The translations under genes were made by a program, and so were the position numbers. From positions 62,001 through 126,000 of the forward strand of contig KK106985.1 in the NCBI GenBank assembly GCA_000611775.1: a DNA stretch of 64,000 nt. The letters run 5' to 3'. The DNA comes from Umbilicaria muhlenbergii (Eukaryota > Ascomycota > Lecanoromycetes > Umbilicariales > Umbilicariaceae). Below the pieces are notes generated by a model that did no database searches, was not told the origin of the DNA, and saw nothing but the letters and a program-made list of their open reading frames with translations. Below, piece after piece: positions 22,748-34,406 of the stretch (positions are counted from its first letter, which is position 1; every line of letters begins with the position of its first letter).

Positions 22748-24055
22748 GATGGTGGACGATTGCGTTGAGCCGGATGGATGCGATGAGTGATTGTGGGTGG
22801 AATTTTCGGATTGGGAGTACGGATGAATATGAGAATGGAAGAATAGGTAGCCGGAAGTTTGTAGAAGGTTAGAAAGGTTGGCAAGCTAATGGAAGTTAGC
22901 TGGGGCAACGGCCTGCGTAGCTTTTTCACTTGTAGGAGAGTACCTAAAGTGTAACGCCAACGGGCAGCGGGGTAGCATTTGAGGCATTTGAGCAATTGAG
23001 CCTAAGCTATTGTAACAGATTTCTAGTCGGATAGAACTCAGGTAAAGGAGGCAATGGATAAGGCCGATGGCCCTGAAAAGGCAGTTCTCTTTCCTCTTTT
23101 CTTGCCCTGCTTCCCCGTGCATCATGCCAGCCGCGAAAAAGGGTCGTCGAGCTTAATTACTGGCTGAAAGGCTGACGCTACGGCTGCCTTCGGTCAGCGA
23201 TTGCCTAGGTACATGAGCCTTAAAAGCCTCTGCTTAAGGGCTGATGTGTAGAAGCTGAGCACTTGCCGAATATCGAATATTAGATAGCTGTTGTGCGCTT
23301 TGGCTGTGAGGTAATTATGCCTGCAGGCTTTAAGTACCTTAAGGTTGAGGTATGCATCACCATGTTACCGCGGCAAATTCTTTCGGAGAATCGTTCATCC
23401 GCTCTCCTACAAGAGGGGAGGTAGAAATAGAAAGGTCGTAAAAACACACTTAGACCACAAAAGTAGCGCCAATAGGAATTGAACCTATTGTGTTTTATAC
23501 GACCTCCAACAGAAATCAGGCTTAATCATGGCTTATTGAGCAGTCTCGTTACCCCATTAGTGTAGTAGTATTTAGTTCACTCGCGTAGTAATAGAACAAT
23601 TCAACTTGGAATTCTACAAGGACAGATTTAATTGGTCTGAGGCAGCAGAGTATCTCATGCACGGTGAATTACCCCTTGCGGTTAGCCCTCCCCTGAACGG
23701 GCAACGCGCGTCATGTGACCCTGCCGCCGCTTCAGAAGGCGGCACAGGCGGCTGGCCCTTTGTTCGCCCCTGTAACCCCTCGCCCCCCACCAAACAACCC
23801 CGGAACCCCTTCCAAGCTTTTCCAACATCAACGCGATCCCTCCCAAGGGGTGATGTTCTCAAGACTCAAGTGATCTTTAGGTGATCCTGGATAAGTTTAG
23901 GCTGATTACACGTCATAATTGAAGCGTGGGCTAGTGCCCGCCTTACCAGCCTACACAGGAGCCTGGAAAGCTGTTTGACCGAAGCTCATCTCTTTTTCAA
24001 CGTCCTCACACGGGAAATCCTAACTTCACTGCGTCTCAATTGCTCAGCTTTCAGC
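22748..24055. other. AT-richer intergenic block, no supported gene
   Basis: About 1.3 kb without a gene. It includes a GC-rich island at 23640-23800 inside AT-rich flanks and a T-arm-like word at 23471-23490 that I could not fold into a tRNA. Many stop codons in all frames. Confidence 0.5.
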
Positions 24056-24571
24056 CAGCTGACGCAGTTTGACTCGGGACAGGGACTTTCTTGGCGCGGA
24101 TAGGGAGATTTCTCACCTGTCCACAATAACTACAGTTATGGCGGCATGAAAGAAAATCTTTCAGTCTCTGACTGCAGCATCAGACATGATATCTTTACAT
24201 TACTCGCTGCTAGTTATAGACAGCTCTAGTACATAGTCACAAGCACAGTTTGTGTAAGCTATCCCTGACCCAAGTATCACTCACAGCTATGAACTGTTTA
24301 AAGAAGATGTGTAGGTGAGCAGGCTTCAACTGCCTTTTTGATGACGGTAGTGAGCTCAGCAGTCACTGAGAATGATGAGGTAGGTTTCATATCAAATCTG
24401 TGAGTAATTTCTATTCTATCTCTAAGCTTCAGCGGGGGAGACAGCCATGACAGCTTACACTTGAAGAATCAGTAGGTACCCTGAATCTTTAAGCCTACAC
24501 TAACTGGACACGGAGAAATCTCCCTGTCCGCGCCAGGAAGAAAGTCCTTGTCTCGAGTCAAACTGCAGCTG
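24056..24571. mobile_element. MITE-like element with about 67-bp terminal inverted repeats
   Basis: The left arm (24056-24123) and the reverse complement of the right arm (24505-24571) align almost end to end. Both read CAGCTG, CAGTTTGACTCG, GACTTTC, TGGCGCGGA, AGGGAGATTTCTC and TGTCCA in that order, with a few substitutions and two small indels. The 380 bp between have no coding capacity, so this is a non-autonomous DNA-transposon-like or foldback element. No clear target-site duplication could be picked out next to the CAGCTG ends. The superfamily is unknown. It ends 260 bp before the 3' end of the ankyrin gene. Confidence 0.75.
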
Positions 24572-24833
24572 ACGTGTCTCCAAAACCACAGTGATGTTTC
24601 ACCGGAAACAAGTTACTGGGAGCGAAACTTTTACCTTGTCCTATAACCATTATCAGTTTCCCTTGCTGAGACCATCCATGTCGCGCTCTGCGCTAAGTTT
24701 TACGACAGATTAGCCGGCATGACTGCGATCACCGCCCCATGTCAGATCAGGATAAATGCGCGTTGACCTCTTTCATCAATCTCACCCCGTCTTCTTTTCT
24801 CCACTGCCCTTTGGTCTAATTCCGGCAGCCCAA

Positions 24834-27188
24834 CTATTGTACCTCTGCTTGTGATGTTTTGAGTTTCTGATTCAGCGCAAGGAAGGCTTCGAACCACGTC
24901 TGTGGCTCCACATCGGGCAATGCCTCGTTACTAATCAAGTCCACCCACTCATACACACCATCTCTTCTTCTCTCTGCACGTTCCAACGCCGTCAAGTCAT
25001 CCTCATCTCTGTTGTCGGGATTAATTCCTCTCAAATCCCTCTGTTCTAGGTAACGCAGCGTATCAATGTCTCCATCCCTTGCACTCAAATGAAGCAGAGT
25101 TGAACCAAACCGAGTCTGAACAGTGTGATCGCAACCAAGCTCAAGCAAATACCTGAAAGTCCCAAATTGATGCCGGACCAATGCGTAAGTAAGAGGCGTG
25201 ATGCCGGTATCACTTTGAATTTCCAGGTCTGCTCTGTATTGGATGAGCTTGTCAATGACTTCAGTGTTCCCATTTCGCACAGCCCAATGCACCGGGGTCC
25301 AGCCGCCACCATCTTGAGCGTTAAGGTCGGCGCCTTTGAGGTGAAATTTCTCAATGGAGGAAGCAGTGCAGGTTGAGGCAAAGGTAAAGTCATGTAGTGG
25401 AGTTCCACCCCGTCTGTTCCTCACATTAAGATCGGCTCCATGATCCAACAACTCATCAAGACACCGCTCATTGATGGAGACTGCGCTATGCGTCGAATGG
25501 TGAGCATGTGCCAAATGATGAAGAGACGTTCTTCCTTCACTGTCTGCAATGTTAGGGTCTGCGCCCATTTTTAGAAGCTCCTCAATCTTGCGCAAATCAC
25601 CCTTTCCGCAGGCCCACGAGAGCGCGTTACGCCCTAGCTGATCTAGCTCGTTGATAAGCTCGCGGGGTGTCGTACATATGACTTCTTCAGGTGTAGCACC
25701 ATCAGGGTCTAAATTAAGGACTGCAGCATGCAGTGGGGTGAACTGGAAATGGTCAAGTTCCAGTTCTGCGCCAAATATATCAAGCTGATCTCTGGGTCGA
25801 AACTGTGTGTCTATCAAAACCGGATGCCAGAAATACAGATAGCTGGACCTATGAGTTGCATTAAACTATGTTCAATAAGTTAACTTAAGAGTCCATACAT
25901 TGATCTGCTATCTAACTGGAATAAATCCACGCCGAGGTGCTTTAGATCCCTGAAAAAGCTGCTGTTATAATTGCAACACAGCGTCAAAGCAATCTATAAT
26001 AGCTTTCCATTAGCTGCGGTGACTTGATTCTTTGATGAGGACGGACTCACGGTGATCAAGGATTCACCCTCTTCGTTGATGTCTCTCACTGAGGCTTCTC
26101 CATCCATTATCATCCTTCTGATCCTTGATATGTCTTGACTTCTTAACGCCTTGAAGATCTCGGAATAATTCGGACAGATCCTCAAGATCCGTAAGACTGG
26201 CTCTGGTGCCGGGGGCCGCATCTGCAGCATGACAACACAATTGAGAAACCACCGTGGGAAAATGTATGAAACCACAGTTCTGGAGACATTTCCTCTTGCG
26301 CAGAGAGATGAGTTGCAAGGTTTGGTCACCAGTGGTAAAGCCCCGTAGTTAATGAAAATCGAGCCAAGCAGGCGATCGAAAAGGCCGGGGCTTCTAAGTT
26401 GGCTCATCTTGTGGCAAGCACACGAACAAAACGGCCCACAAGGCTTGCTGCTAACAGTACGAAAAATGATCGCCTGACTTGGGGACGAATCAGCCTCAGT
26501 TGGCAGCTCCAGAGGGGGTGTCGTGTGCTGCTGCAAGTCATTCTCATCTCGATCAGTTGCTCTAGCGGGTGGGAGAGCTGGCCGCTGTGGTTGCGGCAGT
26601 CTCGAGTCTATTATATTTTCTAGCATCTGTTGACTGGAGAGGATCATTTGGTTGCTGGCTTGCAACTGAACCAAATGCAGTTGAGTTGTTTGCAATTGCC
26701 TGCAGCGTGCCTTAGTATGACCCCTTTTAAGACGCTCTCAGATGTTGTTAAGCCTACATCCCATTCAACCCTATAGCTAATGAGAGGCCCAATTTTGCAT
26801 CTCGCAATCGGTCTCTCTTATCTCTAACGTCGCTTTCCTTGCGTATCCAGAAGAGTCGATCAATCTTTATAGTAGTCCCTTCTGAAGGCGCTAGCAAGCC
26901 GTACTCAATCATCTTGTCAAGCTCCAAGATAGCATCCTTCGCCCGGTCAATTGCTCTGAACAATACTGCCTGATCAAAGGCCAAATCGCAGTTTTGAATC
27001 AACGCTTGCCTGCAAATATCTTCAACTTTGCCAACAACAAGTCGAAGATCGGAGAGCTCATTATTGAGTTGTTGTAGAAGTAGTTGAGCATGCTTGAGCC
27101 TAGCAAGTTTTCGCACTCCTTTCGCAACTGGGTCCATAAGGCCAACTAACGTCGCCGTACTTGCTGTAATCGAGAGTGGATCCATCAT
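24834..27188 (-). CDS. Helo-like N-domain, Cys-rich linker and ankyrin-repeat protein
   Basis: Exons 27188-26758, 26699-26051, 25993-25899 and 25848-24834 (introns 58, 57 and 50 bp) give 729 residues. The N-terminus MDPLSITASTATLVGLMDPV with a long amphipathic helix region (about 1-140) is the fungal Helo-like/STAND N-terminal domain. A disordered linker follows, then a Cys/His block CGPFCSCACHKMSQLRSPGL, LGSIFINYGALPL and KPCNSSLCAR, and a hydrophobic VSYIFPRWFLNCVV. The second half holds about six ankyrin repeats (FTPLHAAVL, RTSLHHLAHAHH, GTPLHDFTF, WTPVHWAVRNGN, ITPLTYALVRH, STLLHLSARDGD). No NACHT or NB-ARC lies between N-domain and repeats. Similar architectures are common in moulds and are suspected of non-self recognition; the function here is inferred. 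The start is ATG 27188 or the next codon. Confidence 0.8.
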
Positions 27189-28799
27189 TTACCACGACGG
27201 AATATAGCCTATTTCAGCAGGAAGGCTCTGGAAAGTGGGGCCATCTACATGAAATGAAGTCTCCTGACACGGATGGCATACCATCTATTATATACCATCT
27301 CTTTATGTTCGCGCAGTTCAAGCCGCCTCATTCTAGCATCCAAGATAAGGTCGGGCAGCTATGCTTCTGAGCTTCCCTCAGCCTGATGCGAATAGCCGAG
27401 CACCACGTAACCTTCCCACCCTCCTGGTATGCATGCTCCTTTCTCGTCATACAGTCGCTATGAGTTGTCAAACTTGATTCGGCCACAAGGAGGGCGTCAC
27501 TGTAATCGGGCGTAGCAAGTGCTTTGGCAGCCAATGATCAACCTAGAGCCCCCCGTCGACAGCACCCACCTCTACATGATGACGGAGACCAGTATCTATC
27601 TCGATAAGATAGAAGCTAAGCGTATGCCAACCCAGCTTGACTGACGCCGTGGCGCATTGTAGTTATGGGGATCTGCTTCGGGTGCAGAACTTTTACCTCC
27701 GCCCCGCCATGAACCGTCGCACGATTCACCCCATGCGAGCGGTGAAGTCACGAAAAGTAGTAGATCTCCAGAAGGAAATGCTTATGAATGGCTAACATTA
27801 TTCGGATCTGCAAGTGACAACAGGCACAAGCTTCCTTTGTGCTAGGTAGAAAAGGGGGTTAAGCCAGCATCGATGACGTAGTCAGCCCCAGCGAAGGCCG
27901 CGACACTGCTGAAAATTCAACTGCATTTGAGGCATTTGGGAAATGGTTTGAGAAGGTGAAATTTCATGCTGTTTTATGCTTTTAAGAGTTGAACATATTT
28001 AAGCACGTTATATGCGGACCAAACGAACATCCTTATAACGTAAGAGATAACTCACTTGTGCCACTGTCACTACTGCTGAACACCCGCCTCCCCCAGTAAG
28101 CCTGCCTGTACAGGCTCACGGGCAGCAAAATAATTCAGAATTCCTAAAGCTGAATAAATAGATAACTTCACGAAGTATTTCCATACAACAGTCAGAGAAA
28201 TCGCAAAACTTTCAGCTGCAGTAGTGTTAAAGATCTGGACTACCTTACCTACTTTTGTAGTCCTCGGCTAAATATTGGTGTGGCGATGATGGCGTTGGTG
28301 GCTTACACCTAAATGGGCCTAAATGTGACTGCGAGGCCCAAGCGCAGCTGACTGCCCGTAGACAAGCCGAAAGAAGTGGCACACTCACCCCAAAGAACCT
28401 TGGAATAGGTAAGGTGCATACGCGCAACAGCAATCACACAATGACGAATGACTCTAATATTCTACAATTTAGGACCAACATAGATTATATACTAAATAAT
28501 TATCTGTGAAATTTTAACATGTTCAAAGGATCTCCGTGCAGTGCTGCAGCTGTTGCAGTTCAGCTCATCCATTATTCGCGTAGTTTTGAGAGTCTGCCAC
28601 ATATTTTGTCCCTGGCCCTCAACCCCCCTTGCTCGCCAAGAAATGTCGTCTGCAGCGACGGCGAAATTCAACATATTAATCGTTTAAAGAAGTGATTCTC
28701 AGCTGTCACTTGTTTTCTACATGAGCGAGAGAGCATTTGAATTTTCATCATGAAAAGGTTTTAGATTTTATGGTGTCTTCATCACATGAGTCTGATCTT
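27189..28799. other. AT-rich intergenic block, no supported gene
   Basis: About 1.6 kb. The first few hundred bases should be the promoter of the ankyrin gene. Weakly related words ACCTTACCTA at 28246-28254 and its reverse complement at 28409-28418 might mark a small decayed inverted-repeat element, but the match is too short to call. Confidence 0.45.
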
Positions 28800-28812
28800 T
28801 TCTTAACCTGAG

Positions 28813-30331
28813 CATGTCTACAATCCAAGTTAGTACCGCTCCGCTCACAGATCTCAACCCCTCTCCTCCTCATCTCCCTCACCCTCTCCCCTTTCCCAAT
28901 CAGACTTTTCCCCCCAAGGCCCCTCCTCATCCGAAACGGCATCGGCCCCCCAGCGCCAAAGCGCCGAACCCAAAGCTACGCCAATCCAGCTCCAGCAGTA
29001 AGGCCCTGCCCCGCGCCTCGACCGCCTCCAGCCTAACCAGCAGCAGCTCGACATCGAACTCGGCAAGCACAATAGCCAGAGTGGCGATCATGATCAACTT
29101 GTTGAAATGGCGGCCGGGACAGATGCGCTGGCCGCCGCCGTAGGGGGTCCAGAAGTTGCGCGGCCTTTCACTGAAAACTTAACTTCGAATTCGCTTTTGG
29201 TGGGCTTGTCGTCCCGTTCACATGCGGCCCTATCGTCGTTGTCGTCGTTGTCGTCGTTGTCGTCGTTGTCGTCGTTGTCGTTGTTGTCGTTGTCGTCGTC
29301 GGAGTGGTAAACGAATCACTCTGCAGCTCCCCCTCCAGCCCTTCCGCAGCCAAGAACCGATCGGCCCAAAACTCCGCCACGGGCCTCTGTCCCTCCCCCT
29401 CCCACGCCGCGGCGTCCATCTGTGCGTGGTGGGTGGAAATCAGCATGACAGCGTCTAGCGGGATGCGCCAGCGGCCTAGCTGCAAGGGTTTCCCGTCTGG
29501 GCCGCGGAATACGAAGCTGGCGCCGCGCAGACGCAGCATTTCGGTGTAGAGGGATTGCAGAAGCGGGTCGGAGAGGAGGGCGGTGAAGTCCAGGCACGGG
29601 CGGGCGGAGCGGGAGGTGGTGAGGGGCGGTGGGAGGGAGCAGGTATCGATGACGGCGCGGACACGGAGATAAGAAAGCAGGGTCGCGGATGACTTCGGCG
29701 AGGAGCCAGAAGGCGGAGGGGTTGGAATATTAGCGTTGGTGCTGGCGCGGGGGAGTGAGCTTTTTTTTGTAACTGTCGGGCTGCTTTGCGGACGTGGAGG
29801 GGGTTGGGCGGGGCATAACTGCTGGGGCTTGGATGATGATGGTCACAAGAGAGCGCGAGGGAGGGAAGGGACTCACGCCCATCGAAAGCCCAAATCTATC
29901 GCCGCCGCCGACTCCGCATCCACGCACGACATCTTCTGCCACATCCGATGCTTCTCCCTGATCATCTCGAATCCATAAACCGCATTCCACACCTCCTCGC
30001 CCCGCTCGTCACCCTCGGGCGTCCACATTGGCGGCGATAAAGCCATGCCACCGCTTCAGCACCTGCAGACACCAATCGCGCTTCTGATACGGCACCGGGA
30101 ACGCCTAGTGCGTAGGCGCTGTAGGTGGTCGCCACAGAAGGCGCGCAACGTCGCTGTCGTCAGCTCCTCATGCAGCCACTTGCACAAGTCCCCCTGTCGG
30201 ACCCACTGCACCCCAAGGCGGTGGACATGCTGAACATGTTCTGCACCGGGAGTTGCTTGTAGGCTTTGTGGTGCAGGTGCGGGGATTTGAAGATGATGAT
30301 GATGATGTGAGAGTGGAGGAGGAGATGACAT
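28813..30331 (-). pseudogene. Cytochrome P450 relic (CYP7/CYP8-like fungal type)
   Basis: Read right to left on the minus strand, P450 parts occur in the correct order but in different frames. They are DLCKWLHEELTTATLRAFCG (30190-30130); VWNAVYGFEMIREKHRMWQK and AAAIDLGFRWA (about 29990-29880); SAFWLLAEVIRDPAFLS (about 29720-29670); LLSDPLLQSLYTEMLRLRG with RGASFVFRGPDGKPLQLGRW (29590-29440, ExxR region); RPVAEFWADRFLA (about 29390); and the haem loop FWTPYGGGQRICPGRHF (29155-29100) followed by LAIVLAEFDVELL. At least three frame changes and internal losses separate them, and the N-terminal membrane anchor is missing. A GTC/GTT repeat has expanded between the last two blocks. The intact P450 at 53.4 kb is of the same broad type. 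A sequencing artefact is unlikely given the number of breaks. Confidence 0.8.
29225..29303. repeat. GTC/GTT trinucleotide expansion
   Basis: About 26 triplets of CGT/TGT phase (GTCGTT units) in a row; they would encode a long Thr run on the minus strand within the P450 relic. Confidence 0.85.
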
Positions 30332-31189
30332 ACACGATCATATGGAGGATGTGTATGCGGGTAGAGATGCCAGTGAAGTGAGCGCTGAATCAGCTTAGGG
30401 CTTGGTGGGTGAATAGTGAGGGAAGGGAATTCGAGTCAGGGTTACAAGACAGATGAAGGGAATCTCAGAACATTTCAGCTCATGATGAGGGTGTGGTTGA
30501 TGAGGGGAAGGCAGGAGGGGTCAGTGATCAGTTCTCATCATGCATCACATTTCTGCTGAGGTCAGCGCTGATGATAATTCAAACTGTTGAAATGAGAGCC
30601 TCAGCACTTAGAATTTTCACTACTATACTTTCATGTGTTCATCTCTCATGAGCTGCTGATCTCTTATCTTATAGTATTGTAACTCATTAATACCTCATTG
30701 ATATCTTACTAATACATTATAAGTGCACAAACACTGTTATTTTTATTTCTATATCTATTTCTGTTTCTGTTCCGTTCCTGGTAGAAACCAAACATTACAG
30801 GCACACTGTTTGATACAGATATGATTATCAGTCAGCATCTGATCATCACTTTCACATAGTTGCATTTACACGCACTGCTTCAGCTTCAGCTTCAGGTCGA
30901 GGCAGCTACTTCTGCCTTGGCTACCTCAGCTGATTATACCTGACTGTCAGCCTCTCATCAGTCTCATGCTCAACGATGACAGTTCTTTTGCACCTGTGAC
31001 ACTTAAAAATGAGTCACACCGGCTTCAATTTTTCATTTCCCTTCCCCTGCGCCAGTCTGCGTCTGTGATCTGTGTATTAGCGGCTCTTGAAGCATTTCTC
31101 GACGATGAATACAGTGCATGTATGTGTAGCTGTTTCTTGTGTTACTTCACTTACTACTTCGCTTTGTACCCTCAATTCTGCTGGTATTG
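30332..31189. other. AT-rich spacer, no supported gene
   Basis: Contains many TGATGA/TCATCA words and a T-rich run near 30738-30775. No coding frame or RNA gene recognised. Confidence 0.45.
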
Positions 31190-31204
31190 GTTCACAAGCC
31201 AGCT

Positions 31205-32007
31205 CCCTCCTCCGTGAATCCGAGCTGAACTGTCAGATCCACGTGCTCAACATCAACACCTCCTGCAACCGGCTCTCCTCTGCCTTCATCACCTAGCACA
31301 CCGTTGACATTGCTTCCTCCGCTGACGTCTCCCGCGTCATGCAACTTACCTGTCCGCGCATAATCTTCCACTTTGCCTGCCCCGACTCTATGGTCATCAA
31401 GCCGGCCCTCTTCGAAAGTGTCATCATCGGCGGCACCCGCAACCTGCTTAGTTGCGCTGCCCAGTTCGGCACCATGTGAGCCCTCGTCTTCACCTCGACC
31501 TCATCTGTCATCCACAACAATCTCAGCGACCTACTCGACGCCACCGAGGAGCTGTGGATCCTGCATCCGCCACAGCAAAAGTGCGTCTACACCCTCATCA
31601 AAGCCCAAGCCGAGGAGGAAATCCTAGCCGTCAACCGCGGTGCCGGCGATAAGTCGATGCTGACCGTCTCGCTGCGGCTGGCGACCGCGTTCAGCGAACG
31701 CGACACCATCTATCTCAACAAGATCATCGCTGTGGCCGAAATGGGCTGCAACATAATTCAATGAGTAACCGTGCTAACGGCTGCGATTTTATACGTCGGC
31801 AACCTCGCCGAAGCCCACCTCCTCACCGCCTGCGCTCTCGTCGCCGGGCACAGCCCCCGGCCTCTGCCCACTGAGAAGCGCGTCGACGGCGAAAATTTCA
31901 ACATCACTAGTGATGATTGGGTGAACTTCTGGGACTTCATGCGTACCATCAAGGCGCGGATGAACATCCCGGTCAAGAAAGAGAAGATCTGCGTCATTCC
32001 AGTATGA
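31205..32007 (+). pseudogene. Erg26-like sterol C4-carboxylate 3-dehydrogenase relic
   Basis: One frame, interrupted by three in-frame stops, follows the NAD-dependent 3-beta-hydroxysteroid dehydrogenase/isomerase family. It runs ELNCQIHVLNINTS, DIASSADVSRVMQL, RIIFHFACPDSM, PALFESVIIGGTRNLLSCAA, QFGT then LVFTSTSSVIHNN (Ser region), CVYTLIKAQAEEEIL (the Y-x3-K pair), LTVSLRLATAFSERD, ILYVGNLAEAHLLTA, and DGENFNITSDDWVNFWDF to IPVKKEKICVIPV. The stops lie near 31294, 31479 and 31762. The Rossmann Gly-rich start and the C-terminal membrane part are absent, so the copy is truncated at both ends. Some changes look like CGA to TGA. The live gene would remove C4 carboxyl groups in sterol synthesis; a functional copy should exist elsewhere. 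No active product is expected. Confidence 0.8.
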
Positions 32008-32199
32008 GCTAGTCTGCTGATGAAATGAGTGAGCGAGTGAGTTGTGTGAGTATTGTATAGGGGGAAGAGGCAGCCGGACATGATAATGAAGGGCATCAGA
32101 TTGAGTACAATCAATCAGAATTTGAATGGGGACAAGGCGAGGCGCGTTTTGGGTTCTCAGCCGCAGTTCAATATTGAGGAGTAGTTAAGAGGGGGTGAA

Positions 32200-33305
32200 T
32201 TGATGGGTGGAGAATCGGAAGATGATGGAGAAGGAGAAGTTGAAGATGCAGATTTGAGCTTGACGTGTTTGTTCACGGCGACTTGACTTGGCCGTTGTTG
32301 TGAGGTGCCATTTGTTGGCGGTCTGGTCTGCTGACCTGAACCCGTTTCTCCCGCCCCCGCCATTCCTCCCCCTTCATCTTCAGCCCCGCTGAATTCTCCA
32401 CCACGACACTCTCGCCATGCTCCGACGCGGTGTCATCACTGCAGGAGGCACTGATACGCGATATGGTGAGGCGGGTGTGCAGGGTTTGGTAGACGTTGGA
32501 GCTAAGGTCTTTAGATTTGGCGAAGAAGGCGGGGAAGGTGGAGGTGCAGGCGACGATGATGGCGATGTTCATTTCTACGATGCTATGGGAGGGCATGGGG
32601 GTGTTAGCTTGGATGGAGAAGAGGGGAGGAGAGAAAAGATGAGGGGGGAGAGGAGAAGGTGGAGAGGAGAGGGAGGGGCGAGCAAAGGGGTGAGGGGTTG
32701 CTGAATGTATGAGGACACGTACGTGAATTCAGAATTACGTGCCTGGATTCAGAGCACCTCCGGATTGTTGATGTGGATGGCAAACATAATCAACCGCGCC
32801 AAACTCGCCCGCACATGTCCTATCGGCATTCCACCACCGTCAGCCGTCATGTCACCCATAGCAAGTCGGCAGGCGTCGAAAAAGAAAAAGGAAAAGGAAA
32901 AGGAACACCCTACCCGGGCCCCGCCGCGAACATGGCCAACATCCCCAGCTTGCGCTCAAAGCATCAAGTGCAGCTTCAACACCCTCCGCGCCGGCAGCGC
33001 CAGCACATACAGATCCGTCGCCACATTGACCGCCGCGCTCCGCAGCACTACGGGCCAACCGTAGTTGATGCAGAAGCGATGGCGCAGCTGCGAGACGCCG
33101 TTACATTGTACGATCCCTCCGATAGCGAGGCCGATCATGGCGCTGTAGAAGAGCGCTTGGAAGATGATGCTAAAGTAGATGGCATAGCGAAGGCGCAGGT
33201 CGACGCTGAAGACGTGCAGATAGAGCAGCAAGATGGAGAGTTTGGTGAAGGAGTGGGTGAAAGGGTAGATGATGCCGTTACCTTAGTGAAGAGGGTCTGC
33301 GAGCG
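32200..33305 (-). pseudogene. Rhodopsin-domain (PTH11-like) membrane protein relic
   Basis: Minus-strand blocks match the fungal seven-helix rhodopsin-like domain found in PTH11-type receptors: GIIYPFTHSFTKLSILLLYL then HVFSVDLRLRYAIYFSIIF (33270-33160), FCINYGWPVVLRSAAVNVAT with DLYVLALPARRVLKLHLML (33060-32958), ERKLGMLAMFAAG after a one-base shift (about 32950), RASLARLIMFAIHINNPEVL ending in TGA where Trp is expected (about 32800-32745), and SIVEMNIAIIVACTSTFPAF with FAKSKDLSSNVYQTLHTRL (32590-32470). An intron from about 32722 to 32596 is plausible. The first helices are missing. The combination of a frameshift, a stop and truncation makes it a relic rather than a working receptor. Confidence 0.7.
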
Positions 33306-33369
33306 GGTTCTTGTAGTAGGGGTGAGGATGGGAGGTGGGGGCGTCAGACGTACACAGAAGTTTTAAGTG

Positions 33370-34406
33370 ATGAGGAGATTAAAGGCTTGGACGTCTTAGA
33401 GGTGATGATTATCACTAAGCTTGATCACTGCGACAGAAGTACTTACTCGGTGATAAGCTGATGATAAAGTTCATAATGATTTATTGTTACAGCTTTTCTG
33501 ACTTTATTGATTAAATGCAACAGCAGGTGACTCTTTGAAATCAATGATATCTTAATCTCAATTATAGAGGTGTTGTGAGTATTATTTGATTCAAGTTCTA
33601 TTCGTAGCATTTCTACATAGTAGGGTTTCGGTGGGGCGGCTCGCTTCAGGGGGTAAAGGGGCTGCTCGCTTCCCCTACAATGACGTTACCTTATTCAGCA
33701 AGACGATAAGGAGGACTTACCTTAGCTTACGAACCCAATGCCGCTCCCTCTACCTCAGTAAAAGTGCGTCGACTTGTCTGGACATTCCTGTCACCCTCTT
33801 ATCAGAACTCAAGCCTCTCGGTGAACATAACCCGTCGCATCGACCGAGGCGGTCTGGTAATAGTAGTGGCAAGAATAGCCATTGGCAACCTTTGCAAGGA
33901 TTGTTTCCCTTGTTGCTTCCCTCTGAAGCTACAATGACGTCGCCGTCCTTGCTGTCGTTGCCTGCAGCTACTACACCCAGAAGATGTGACTACCTTCTAC
34001 CCGTTCATGTGCTTACCACCATTTTCGGCGAGGATGAAGGCACATTGCTGCAGAAAAATCACAGGGCGGAGAATAGTGCTGCTAATAATGTGCTCCTTTT
34101 TTGCAAATATGACGCTGTTGTTGTGTCTGAAGGCTTCAGAAAAGTCATTATTGTACTCCATCATTTCTACTCCACTGCTTCCTGTCCTTACCTCCAGTGC
34201 GTCCTGCTGCTTCCGTGATTTTTAGAGGGCAATCGGCCCATTTGGATTTATGTGTACAACAGCTGATACTGCACATTCCTCGTGCGCCCCTTGGTATGCG
34301 GCTGCCTGGAGATCACAGGGTCTTGAAACCTTAGCTGTTATTACAGTGCCATTTCCGTGTTAATTACATGCCAATGATAATCGAGACAATTAAGAACTTG
34401 TCGACC
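33370..34406. other. Spacer with uncertain open frames
   Basis: A 210-codon frame on + (33586-34218) opens with a non-ATG codon and has no recognisable domain. The minus strand shows equally plausible fragments (for example DGDVIVASEGSNKGN and NNDFSEAFRHNNSVIF). I cannot choose between them and call no gene. The right end (34260-34406) should contain the promoter of the next gene. Confidence 0.4.

Noticed and set aside
23400-23570. Possible tRNA or mitochondrial insertion (T-arm-like GGAATTGAACCTATT at 23474-23488)
   Set aside because: A T-stem and loop can be drawn on the minus strand, but no acceptor stem or anticodon arm pairs at the right distance. I recognised no mitochondrial gene nearby.
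28246-28418. Small inverted-repeat element suggested by CACCTTACCTA-like ends
   Set aside because: Only about 10-11 bp match, compared with about 67-85 bp for the two accepted elements.
30360-30960. TGATGA/TCATCA-rich stretch as a structured repeat or foldback
   Set aside because: The words recur without a fixed unit or aligned arms; this looks like biased composition.
33586-34218. 210-codon open frame on +
   Set aside because: Non-ATG start, no domain, and competing fragments on the other strand. Not enough to call a gene.
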